A stretch of 32,801 nucleotides of DNA from Planctomycetota bacterium (GTDB lineage: Bacteria > Planctomycetota > UBA1135), in NCBI GenBank assembly GCA_003696625.1, contig RFGR01000010.1, forward strand, positions 1-32,801, in the 5' to 3' direction. Shown here in pieces: positions 18,424 to 25,579 of the stretch (positions within the stretch are counted from its first letter, which is position 1; each line of letters opens with the position of its first letter). The position numbers were made by a program, and so were the translations under genes. The notes under the pieces were generated by a model that made no database searches, had not been told where the DNA came from, and saw only the letters and a program-made list of their open reading frames with translations.

Positions 18424-19893
18424 ATGGGCTGGTTGCGCCGCAACTTCGACACCTGTTTCATCGTCCTGCAGGTCTGGCTGGATGGGTTCACCATCCTCCT
18501 CGCCTGCGTGGTCGGTCTTCGGATCTTCCACCAGATGAACGAGTTCGCCCTCTACCGGCAACTCGTGGTCGTCATCGTCGGCGTCACCCTGGTCTGCTTC
18601 TGGAGCTGCGGGCTCTACCGCTGGCGGAAGTCGATCCTGAACGTCGAGGAGTACCGAGCCGCCTTCCAGGCCACCGCCCTCAGCTTCCTCGGCACCGCCA
18701 CCACCCTCTACCTGCTGCGGGCGGTCGATGAGGGCGGACCGAGCTGGGACTTCTTCGGCTTCGAGCTGCTGCGCAGGGTCCACGACGTCGTCGGCCTGGC
18801 CGACATCGACCAGTGGTCCCGGTTCATCTACGTCCTGATCTTCTTCCTGATCTTCGTCTTCACGGTCATCCAGCGCGGGATCATGTTCAAGGTCAGCTCG
18901 ATGCTGCACGCGGCCGGGCTGGGGAACACCAACGTCGCCGTCTACGGCACCGGCGACATGGCCCGCCGGGTGGAACAGAAGATGCGGATCTTTCCCACCC
19001 TCGGTTACCGCTTCGTCGGCTTCCTCGACGACGAGGCCGAGCCGCCGGCCGGCGCCGCGGGACTCCGGCCCTATCTCGGCGGCCGCGACCAACTCGAGCA
19101 GGCCGTGGCCCGGGCCGCCGTCCACCGGGTGATCGTCGCCAAGCCGGAGATGGAGGAGGACCGTCTGATCGAGCTCTGCGGCCGGTTCGAGCGGCTCGGC
19201 ATCGACTATCAGGTCGTGCCGCGCCTCTACCACTTCTTTTCCCAGCGGTTCACGATCGATTCGCTCGATTCGATCCCGCTCATCACTCTCAACCGGAATC
19301 CCGGCCGGCCGATCTACCGCTTCACCAAGGAAGTGGTCGACCGGACCGCGGCCCTGGTCCTGCTGGCCCTGCTGTCGCCGCTGATGGCGCTGATCGCCTT
19401 CTTGATCCGGCGCGAGTCGGCCGGCCCGGCCTTGTTCAGCCAGGTCCGGGTCGGTTATCGGGAGCGGACCTTCCGCATGCTCAAGTTCCGGACCATGTAT
19501 CAGGACCGCTGCGTCGACGCCGTCACCCCGACCAGCAAGGAGGATCCGCGGGTGACCCGGATCGGCCGCTTCCTGCGCCGGACCTCACTCGACGAGCTGC
19601 CGCAGCTCATCAATGTGCTGCGCGGCGAGATGTCGCTGGTCGGGCCGCGCCCAGAAATGCCCTTCATCGTCGGCCACATCAAGGACGATATCGGGGATCC
19701 GGTCTACCACCTCCGGTTCCAGACCAAGCCGGGCATCACCGGCCTGTGGCAGGTCTCCTCGGCCCGGCGGGCGCCGATCGAGGAGAACATCGACTACGAC
19801 CTCTACTACCTCGAGAACCAGAGCATGTTCCTCGACCTGGTCATCCTCTTTCTGACCGTCCTGGCGGTCCTGCGGATCCGTGACACTTTCTGA
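18424..19893 (+). CDS. Polyprenyl-phosphate hexose-1-phosphate transferase
   Basis: A 489-residue WbaP/WcaJ-type enzyme that loads the first sugar-phosphate onto undecaprenyl phosphate to start a surface polysaccharide. About four membrane helices precede residue 160. A Rossmann-like CoA-binding_3 domain (about 175-290) has [11 protein letters not shown] membrane re-entrant helix (about 315-340) leads into the catalytic domain with [29 protein letters not shown] and [10 protein letters not shown]. All core motifs are intact. The sugar cannot be told. The next gene overlaps it by 14 bases. Confidence 0.93.
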   Translation: MGWLRRNFDTCFIVLQVWLDGFTILLACVVGLRIFHQMNEFALYRQLVVVIVGVTLVCFWSCGLYRWRKSILNVEEYRAAFQATALSFLGTATTLYLLRAVDEGGPSWDFFGFELLRRVHDVVGLADIDQWSRFIYVLIFFLIFVFTVIQRGIMFKVSSMLHAAGLGNTNVAVYGTGDMARRVEQKMRIFPTLGYRFVGFLDDEAEPPAGAAGLRPYLGGRDQLEQAVARAAVHRVIVAKPEMEEDRLIELCGRFERLGIDYQVVPRLYHFFSQRFTIDSLDSIPLITLNRNPGRPIYRFTKEVVDRTAALVLLALLSPLMALIAFLIRRESAGPALFSQVRVGYRERTFRMLKFRTMYQDRCVDAVTPTSKEDPRVTRIGRFLRRTSLDELPQLINVLRGEMSLVGPRPEMPFIVGHIKDDIGDPVYHLRFQTKPGITGLWQVSSARRAPIEENIDYDLYYLENQSMFLDLVILFLTVLAVLRIRDTF

Positions 19894-20353
19894 CGCCGGC
19901 CCCGACGGCCTGAGCCGGCGCGGTCCCGACCGCCGCCGGCGGCCGACCCCGATCCTCTCCCGCTACAGCTTCTACGGCGGCCGCCGGCGCGGCGGCCGCC
20001 GCGCCGGCGAGACCGCCGACACCTTCGTCGACCTCTACTCCTTCCGGGTTTGGCTGGCCCTGAGCCTGTTCCTGCTCCTGAACCTGCTCGACAGCCACTT
20101 CACCCTGATCTACCTGCAGCGCGGCGGCGAGGAGGGGAATCCGGTCGCCATCGCTCTGCTCGCGAGCGGTATCGGCACCTTCATCCTGGTCAAGGCGGTC
20201 GGGATCGGCTTGGCCGCGGCCCTGTTCTGCCTGCTCAAGAACTTCAAGAACGGCCGGCGCGGGGTCTTCCTGGCCCTGGCTCTCTACCAGGCCCTGCTCC
20301 TCTACCACCTGAGCCTCTACTTCAACTTGGTCCCGGGCTCGGTCGAGCCCTGA
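19880..20353 (+). CDS. DUF5658-like membrane protein
   Basis: A 157-residue protein starting at GTG 19880 inside the end of the sugar transferase. The N-terminal 45 residues are basic and hold a striking motif, R-R-G-P-D-R-R-R-R-P-T-P-I-L-S-R-Y-S-F-Y, followed by G-G-R-R-R. I recall this pattern in proteins with a DUF5658 membrane domain. Four hydrophobic segments follow (about 53-75, 85-98, 100-118, 126-145), with N-L-L-D-S-H-F-T near the first. Function is unknown. The overlap suggests it works with polysaccharide initiation. Its 3' end overlaps the convergent activator gene by 37 bases. Confidence 0.75.
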   Translation: MTLSDAGPDGLSRRGPDRRRRPTPILSRYSFYGGRRRGGRRAGETADTFVDLYSFRVWLALSLFLLLNLLDSHFTLIYLQRGGEEGNPVAIALLASGIGTFILVKAVGIGLAAALFCLLKNFKNGRRGVFLALALYQALLLYHLSLYFNLVPGSVEP

Positions 20354-21759
20354 CCGGGACGGCCGCGCCGGTTCCGGGTCATGCCCAGCCGGCGCATCCG
20401 GGCGTAGAGGGTCGAGCGGTCGATTCCGAGCATGGCCGCCGCCCGTTCGCGGTTGCCGTCACAGGCCTCGATCGCGGCCCGGAGGATCCGTCGCTCCGGC
20501 TCGGCCAGCAGGTCCTTGAGCCGGTAGCGCCGGCCGGGCACCAGCCGCGGCAGCGGGATCGAGTCGGCGGGGACGGCGCCGGCGCCGACCACCGCCGGCG
20601 GCAGGTGTTCGGGCAGGATGGTCCCGCCCTGGCTGAGCAGGAGGCCGCGCTCCAGGCAGTTGGCGAGTTCGCGGACGTTCCCCGGCCAGGAATACTGGAG
20701 GAGGAGGCGGGCGGCCGGCCGGCTGATCCGCGGCACCGGCCGTTCGTAGTCGGCGGCCAGGCGCGACAGCAGGTGGCGGATGAGCGGCATGATGTCGCTC
20801 GGCCGCTCCCGCAGCGGCGGCAGGTCGATCCGGATGACCTCGATCCGGAACAGGAGGTCCCGGCGGAACTCGCCGCGCTCGACCGCTTCGCGCAGACTGG
20901 TGTTGGAGGCGAAGATCAGGCGGACGTCGGCCCGCCGGGTCCGGCTCTCGCCGACCCGCTCGAAGGTCCGGTCCTGGAGGAAGCGGAGCAGCTTGACCTG
21001 CAGGGCCGGCGAGGCGCTGCCGATCTCGTCCAGGAAGAGAGTGCCGCCGTCGGCGTCCTCGAAGCGCCCGGGACGGTCGCGGTAGGCGCCGGTGAAGGCG
21101 CCGCGGATGTGGCCGAACAACTCGCTCTCGAGCAGGGGTTCCGGGATCGAGCCGCAGGACACGGTGACGAAGGGCCGATCGGCCCGGTCGGAGAGCCGGT
21201 GGATGGCCTGGGCGAGGAGGGATTTGCCGGTCCCGCTCTCGCCGCAGACCAGCACCGTGGCCCGGGTCGGGGCGACCGCCCGCACCTGCTCGAAGGCGGC
21301 CAGCATGCGGCCGTCCCGGGCGACCAGGTGGTCGAGGGAGTGCTCGATCTCGAGCCGTTCGCGGAGGTGCCGGACCTCGCCCCGGAGCCGCTGCTGCTGC
21401 AGGAGGTGGTCCACCGCCAGCACGAAGTCCTCGCCGGCCTGCGGCCAGGGGATCCGCTCGATCGAACCGAACGGTCCGGCGGCACCCGAGCCGGCGCCGA
21501 GGCGGGGGCCGAGCAGGACCACCGGCGGCAGCCGGGGGGTCGCCGCAAGCTCCTCGAGCAGATCGAGCGCGCCGCGGTCGCCGATGCCGGGCAGGCAAAG
21601 CAGGAGGTCGTGGCCGCCGGATCGGGCGGCCTCGACGACCTCCTCGCGGCCTCCGCAGGCCTCGACCCGGAAGCCGGCCTCGGTCAGGAGACCGGTCAGT
21701 TCGGCCCGGATGCCGGGCCGGTCGACGAGCAGCAGCAGGCGGCCCCGCGGCGGTTCCAC
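20317..21759 (-). CDS. Sigma-54 activator with degenerate receiver domain
   Basis: A 480-residue NtrC-family protein. Residues 5-120 have the receiver fold but lack its chemistry: Leu56 at the phospho-acceptor Asp, Arg14 in the acidic pocket, Ile103 for the switch Lys. The AAA+ domain (about 140-380) is intact: G-E-S-G-T-G-K-S, G-A-F-T-G-A for sigma-54 contact, and Walker B F-L-D-E. A Fis-type helix-turn-helix ends the protein (R-A-A-A-M-L-G-I-D-R-S-T-L-Y). GTG 21759 is chosen because an ATG at 21849 would overlap the upstream gene by 56 bases and add non-receiver sequence. Control must come from something other than phosphorylation, likely the kinase-like neighbour upstream. Confidence 0.9.
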   Translation of the reverse strand: MEPPRGRLLLLVDRPGIRAELTGLLTEAGFRVEACGGREEVVEAARSGGHDLLLCLPGIGDRGALDLLEELAATPRLPPVVLLGPRLGAGSGAAGPFGSIERIPWPQAGEDFVLAVDHLLQQQRLRGEVRHLRERLEIEHSLDHLVARDGRMLAAFEQVRAVAPTRATVLVCGESGTGKSLLAQAIHRLSDRADRPFVTVSCGSIPEPLLESELFGHIRGAFTGAYRDRPGRFEDADGGTLFLDEIGSASPALQVKLLRFLQDRTFERVGESRTRRADVRLIFASNTSLREAVERGEFRRDLLFRIEVIRIDLPPLRERPSDIMPLIRHLLSRLAADYERPVPRISRPAARLLLQYSWPGNVRELANCLERGLLLSQGGTILPEHLPPAVVGAGAVPADSIPLPRLVPGRRYRLKDLLAEPERRILRAAIEACDGNRERAAAMLGIDRSTLYARMRRLGMTRNRRGRPGQGSTEPGTKLK

Positions 21760-21793
21760 GCCGGGGACGATAGCGGATCCGGCGCCGGCCGGC

Positions 21794-22780
21794 TCAGGAT
21801 CGAGGCGGCGGCCAGGAGAGGCCGGCCGCCACCGGCACGGCGCCGTCACGCCAGCGGAGCAGCGGCTGGGCGCCGAGCTGGGCGGCGAGTCGCGCCAGCA
21901 GCGCGGCCAGGAAGCCGGGCGGGCGGACCGCCTCCGCGGCCGGGGCCGTCTCGCCCCCTTCCTCGGCCGCCAACCAGTAGAGGCGGGCGTGCCCCTCCTC
22001 GATGCCGCCGCGCAACACCAGGTCGCCGCCGGGACCGAAGCGTTCGAGAAGGAGCCGGCCGGCGTGGAGGGCCGCCTCGAGCCGACGCAGGTCGACCTCG
22101 ATGGTCACGGTCGGCCCCTCCCACTCCAGGCGCAGCCGGTCGTCGCCCCGCCGGGCCTGCTCGAATAGACGCTGCGCCACCCCCTTGCCGTCGACGAGTT
22201 CCCGGTGGCTTCCGCTCGGGGAGGTGGCGAGTTCCAGCGCCGCCAGCAGGCGGTCGAGTTCCCGGGCCGAGTCCAGCGCCGGGCCGACCAGCCCTTCGTC
22301 CGCGGCCGGAGCCTCCCCGCGCAACAGCTGCAGGTAGCCGGACAGGCTGGCCAGCGGGTCGCGCAGCCCCTCGACCAGCCCGGACAAGAGCTCGGCGTCG
22401 TCGGCGCCCTGGACGCGTCCTCGGCCGAGGACGACCTGTTCGAGGCCGCGCGGGGTCCAGGGCTCGGGCAGGAAGCGGACGTTCGGCAGGCCGAGCAAGG
22501 GCTCGGCGCCGGCCAGGCCGCGGTCGCCGACGACGAGTACGGCCTGGAGGGCGGAGTTCCGGCGCAGGATGTGGTGGAGCAGGCGCAGCGAGGAGAGGTC
22601 CGCGCGGTTGGTCCGCAGCACGACCAGGTCGCAGCCCTCGGCCCGCGGCGGCCAGTCGGCCGTGGGCGGCAGAACCCGGAGATCGGCCCGGGGCAGGAGG
22701 GCGCGCAGGGCCTTGGCCAGCGGACCGTCCGGGTCCGGGTCGAGGAGCAGCAGGCTCCGGGAGGAGGGTGAGGGAGGCAT
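21794..22780 (-). CDS. Histidine-kinase-like protein lacking catalytic residues
   Basis: A 328-residue protein with three degenerate signalling parts. Residues 8-118 resemble a receiver, but Arg56 is at the Asp site and E-P is at the Lys-Pro site. Residues 128-190 resemble a HisKA dimerisation helix, reading L-V-E-G-L-R-D-P-L-A-S-L-S-G-Y-L-Q-L-L where H-E-L-R-N-P-L is expected (Glu137 for His). Residues about 200-328 follow a HATPase outline without recognisable N, G1 or G2 boxes. No membrane segment is seen. ATG 22780 has a good GGGAG; ATG 22822 overlaps the gmhB stop (TGATG) and would add 14 residues. It is probably an adaptor for the activator 34 bases downstream. Confidence 0.75.
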   Translation of the reverse strand: MPPSPSSRSLLLLDPDPDGPLAKALRALLPRADLRVLPPTADWPPRAEGCDLVVLRTNRADLSSLRLLHHILRRNSALQAVLVVGDRGLAGAEPLLGLPNVRFLPEPWTPRGLEQVVLGRGRVQGADDAELLSGLVEGLRDPLASLSGYLQLLRGEAPAADEGLVGPALDSARELDRLLAALELATSPSGSHRELVDGKGVAQRLFEQARRGDDRLRLEWEGPTVTIEVDLRRLEAALHAGRLLLERFGPGGDLVLRGGIEEGHARLYWLAAEEGGETAPAAEAVRPPGFLAALLARLAAQLGAQPLLRWRDGAVPVAAGLSWPPPRS

Positions 22781-22821
22781 CCCGACTCCCGCGATGATGC
22801 CATGACTTCCGCCCTCTTTCA

Positions 22822-23421
22822 TCAGGCCTGGCTAGGAACTTTCTTCTGAACGGTCCGACGCAGCAGCCAGGGCACCGCCTCGCCCAGGTGGCCGCAATAG
22901 AGGTCCGGATCCTTGCCCTGCTCGGCCAGCCGCTGCCGGGCCCGCCGGCCCTTGCCGGTGCCGACCAGCACCCCGGGCAGTCCGAGGGCGGCGTAGGCCT
23001 GGAGGTCGCGCACGTCGTCGCCGACGCCGGCACTGCGCTCGAGGTCGATCACGAAGTCCTCGCAGGCCCGCTCGAGCAGGCCGGGCCGGGGCTTGCGGCA
23101 GCGGCAGCGCCGGCGCAGCGGCGGCGCTCCGACAACGTTGTGGTGCGGGCAATGGTAGTAGGCGTCGATCCGGGCGCCGTGGGCCGCGAGTTCGGCGTCG
23201 ATCCGTTCCTGGATCGCCAGCAGGACGCCCTCGTCGAGCAGGCCGCGGGCCACGCCGGACTGGTTCGAGACCACGATCAGGAGCAGGCCGGCCTGGTGGA
23301 GGGTGGTCAGCGCCTCGGCCACTCCGGGCAGCAGCTCGGCCCGGCGGGCCGAGTCGAGGTAGGGCACCTCCTTGAGTAAGGTGCCGTCGCGATCCAGGAA
23401 GACCGTCGGCTGGCCGGGCAC
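22822..23421 (-). CDS. gmhB: D,D-heptose 1,7-bisphosphate phosphatase (GmhB family)
   Basis: A 199-residue HAD-family phosphatase. It has the nucleophile motif V-F-L-D-R-D-G-T, the second motif V-S-N-Q-S-G-V-A-R-G, the zinc loop C-P-H-H followed by C-R-C-R-K-P-R-P-G, and the final acidic motif G-V-G-D-D-V-R-D. GmhB removes the C7 phosphate of manno-heptose bisphosphate on the way to ADP- or GDP-heptose for LPS or glycans. Related HisB-type phosphatases look similar, but no histidine gene is near. The frame extends upstream over the LOG gene; GTG 23421 starts where homology begins. Confidence 0.88.
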   Translation of the reverse strand: MPGQPTVFLDRDGTLLKEVPYLDSARRAELLPGVAEALTTLHQAGLLLIVVSNQSGVARGLLDEGVLLAIQERIDAELAAHGARIDAYYHCPHHNVVGAPPLRRRCRCRKPRPGLLERACEDFVIDLERSAGVGDDVRDLQAYAALGLPGVLVGTGKGRRARQRLAEQGKDPDLYCGHLGEAVPWLLRRTVQKKVPSQA

Positions 23422-23457
23422 GCGGCGAGTGTAGCGGCGCCGGTATCCTGAGCCGCC

Positions 23458-24228
23458 ATGAGTCGGCGCCGCCATCGCCACCACGAGGAAGTCCAGGAGC
23501 GCTCCCAGCACGACCCCTGGATGATCTTCAAGATCATGGGCGAGTTCGTCGAGGGCTTCGAGGCCCTGCGCGACCTCGATCCGGCGATCTCCATCTTCGG
23601 CTCCGCCCGCACGCCGCCCGACAACCGCTGGTATCGCGCCGCCGAGGAAGTGGCCGAGCAGCTCGCCCGGCGGGGCTACGCGATCATCACCGGCGGCGGT
23701 CCGGGGATGATGGAGGCGGCCAACCGCGGCGCCCGGCGGGGCGGCACCACCTCGGTCGGTCTGAACATCGTCCTGCCGCACGAGCAGGAACCGAACCGCT
23801 ACCAGGATCTCGAGCTGACCTTCCGCTACTTCTTCGCCCGGAAGGTCATGTTCGCCCGTTACTCGGTCGGCTACGTGGTCATGCCCGGCGGCTTCGGGAC
23901 CATGGACGAGTTCTTCGAGGCCCTGACCCTGATCCAGACCGACAAGATGGAGAACTTCCCGATCGTGCTCATGGGGCGGGAGTTCTGGGGCGGCCTGATC
24001 CGCTGGATCAAGCGGACCATGATCCGGATGGGGACGATCTCGCCGGAGGACACCGATCTCTTCTACCTGACCGACGACCCGGTCGAGGCGGCGACGGTCA
24101 TCCAGCGTGCCCTGGAGGAGGGCTCGAAGATCAACCCGCGCTGGCGGGCCGGGCTGACCCGGGCCCGCCGGCGGGCGGCCCAGATCAACGCCGGCAAACG
24201 GGTACGGCGGCGCCAGCGCGGCGGCTGA
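23458..24228 (+). CDS. LOG-family nucleotide phosphoribohydrolase-like protein
   Basis: A 256-residue protein with the Rossmann fold of the LOG/lysine-decarboxylase-like (TIGR00730) family. The strand A-I-S-I-F-G-S-A-R-T and the motifs G-G-G-P-G-M-M-E-A-A-N and P-G-G-F-G-T-M-D-E carry the nucleotide-binding and catalytic Glu/Arg residues. Characterised members cleave the base from nucleoside monophosphates, including cytokinin precursors. The bacterial role is often unclear. N- and C-terminal tails are Arg-rich. A TATCCT box ends eight bases before the ATG, so transcription could be nearly leaderless. Confidence 0.9.
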   Translation: MSRRRHRHHEEVQERSQHDPWMIFKIMGEFVEGFEALRDLDPAISIFGSARTPPDNRWYRAAEEVAEQLARRGYAIITGGGPGMMEAANRGARRGGTTSVGLNIVLPHEQEPNRYQDLELTFRYFFARKVMFARYSVGYVVMPGGFGTMDEFFEALTLIQTDKMENFPIVLMGREFWGGLIRWIKRTMIRMGTISPEDTDLFYLTDDPVEAATVIQRALEEGSKINPRWRAGLTRARRRAAQINAGKRVRRRQRGG

Positions 24229-24255
24229 GCGGGCCCCGGCAGTCGGCCGGCTCAG
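24225..24255. terminator. Bidirectional hairpin between convergent genes
   Basis: CTGAGC (24225-24230) pairs with GCTCAG (24250-24255). Inside it, after one mismatch, GGCC (24232-24235) pairs with GGCC (24245-24248) around a nine-base loop. The structure contains the stop codons of both the LOG gene and efp. There is no clear T-tract on either side, so termination is plausible but unproven. Confidence 0.35.
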
Positions 24256-24827
24256 GCCTCTTCGGGCTTGGCTCGGCCGAGGAACTCGCCGGTCTCGGTG
24301 CTGACCTTCACGTACTCACCGGCCTGGATGTACATCGGCACCCGGATCTCGAGGCCGGTTTCGGTCACCGCCCCCTTCTTGTCGTTGGTGACGCTGTCGC
24401 CCTTGACCGCCATCTCGGCCTCGGTCACCTGGAGGACGACGGCAGCCGGCAGATCGATCGAGATCGCCTTGCCCTCGTGGAAGGTGAGGGTGACGGTCTG
24501 GTTCTCCTTGACGTACTTCATGGCCTCGCCGACGACGTCGGCGCCGAGGAAGTACTGCTCGTAGTTCTCGTTGTCCATGAAGACGTAGTTGTCACCGTCC
24601 ATGTACGAGAAGACGCAGGGGCGCCGGTCGAGATAGGCGAGTTCGACCGTTTCGTCCGAGCCCAGCCGCATCTGCTTGACGGTGCCGGTGGTCAAATGCT
24701 TGCACTTGACCTGGTTGATCGCCCGCCAGTTGCCGGGGGCGATGTGCTCGAAATCGGTGACGAGGTAGAGTTCGCCGTCGAGGACGAGGACCTGGCCCTT
24801 GCGGATCTGGGTCGCCTTGATGGTCAT
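24252..24827 (-). CDS. efp: Elongation factor P with Asn at the tip loop
   Basis: A 191-residue three-domain beta protein that enters the ribosomal E site to rescue polyproline stalls. The family order is clear: R-K-G-Q-V-L-V-L-D-G-E, then Y-M-D-G-D-N-Y-V-F-M-D-N-E-N-Y, and the C-terminal signature with G-L-E-I-R-V-P-M-Y-I-Q-A-G-E. The tip loop reads H-I-A-P-G-N-W-R-A. Asn33 therefore stands where E. coli has the modified Lys34 or other bacteria a rhamnosylated Arg. Standard EpmA or EarP modification cannot apply. The ATG overlaps the stop of the upstream haem-protein gene (ATGA), and no Shine-Dalgarno is visible, so translation is probably coupled. Confidence 0.96.
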   Translation of the reverse strand: MTIKATQIRKGQVLVLDGELYLVTDFEHIAPGNWRAINQVKCKHLTTGTVKQMRLGSDETVELAYLDRRPCVFSYMDGDNYVFMDNENYEQYFLGADVVGEAMKYVKENQTVTLTFHEGKAISIDLPAAVVLQVTEAEMAVKGDSVTNDKKGAVTETGLEIRVPMYIQAGEYVKVSTETGEFLGRAKPEEA

Positions 24828-25579
24828 CGGGAGCGGTTGCGGTCAGGGGGGGGCAGGAGGAGCCCGCGCAGGGCAGCGAGGAGGAGGAGGACGAGGCCGC
24901 CGGCGGCGAGCAGCGCGCCGGCCGGAACCAGGACGGCGCCGGCGCCGGTGAGGCGCACGGCCCAGACCCCGGCTTCCTCGACCAGGAGGCCGGCGGCGGC
25001 CGGACCGACCAGGATAGCCGGCGGTCGGCCGCCGCGGAACCCCGCGGCGACGCCGAGCGCGGCGGCGGCCAGCAGCAGCAGCGAACCGAGGCCGAGGATC
25101 CGGGCGGTGCGGGCGGCGAGCCGCCGGAAGGGCGGACCGACCGGCGGCGCCAGGTAGGGCTCCAGGTCGGCGTAGCGGAGCAGCGGTCGGGCCGCGTCGG
25201 GACCGTGGCAGGGGCGGCAGTCGCGGCCGACGACCGCCGCCCACTCGGCCTCGAAGGCCGCCCGGTGGGCGGCGGCGTCGAAGTCGGGGCGGCCGGGCGC
25301 CAGCGCCCACTCGAGCAGGCCGGCGCGGCGGATCGGATCGGCGACGTGGGCGCCGTCCGGGCCGGCCAGGCGCCGGACCAGGGCGGAGCCGGCCGGATCG
25401 CCGCCGAACCGGCGCCGGATGTCCTCGAGGCCGAGGCCGGGCCGGCCGTCGGCCTCGGCCAGGTCCAGGGCGGCGGCGGCGCCGCCGGCGGCCAGGGCCG
25501 TGAGCAGGGCGAAGACGAGCAGGGCCAGCGCCCCTCGGGCGCCGCCGGCGAGCGGGGGCCGGCCGCCGCCGGCGCTCAT
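24824..25579 (-). CDS. Membrane protein with one c-type haem motif
   Basis: A 251-residue protein. It has an N-terminal signal or anchor helix (about 17-36) and a soluble domain of about 110 residues ending in one C-R-P-C-H-G motif, the covalent attachment site for haem c. About four C-terminal hydrophobic segments follow (about 155-250). The layout resembles a family of haem-bearing membrane proteins often annotated as hypothetical or, wrongly, as elongation factor. The haem domain must face the periplasm. The ATG overlaps the rpoN stop and its TGA overlaps the efp ATG. No electron-transfer partner is encoded nearby; its role is unknown. Confidence 0.75.
   Translation of the reverse strand: MSAGGGRPPLAGGARGALALLVFALLTALAAGGAAAALDLAEADGRPGLGLEDIRRRFGGDPAGSALVRRLAGPDGAHVADPIRRAGLLEWALAPGRPDFDAAAHRAAFEAEWAAVVGRDCRPCHGPDAARPLLRYADLEPYLAPPVGPPFRRLAARTARILGLGSLLLLAAAALGVAAGFRGGRPPAILVGPAAAGLLVEEAGVWAVRLTGAGAVLVPAGALLAAGGLVLLLLAALRGLLLPPPDRNRSR

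Noticed and set aside
20050-22797. 915-codon plus-strand open frame opposite the activator and kinase-like genes
   Set aside because: Antisense shadow; the minus-strand genes have GAFTGA, Walker and helix-turn-helix motifs, the plus frame has none.
22822-23421. HisB-type histidinol phosphatase instead of GmhB
   Set aside because: The zinc loop and D-R-D-G-T fit both, but no histidine biosynthesis gene is near and envelope genes are; GmhB is more likely.
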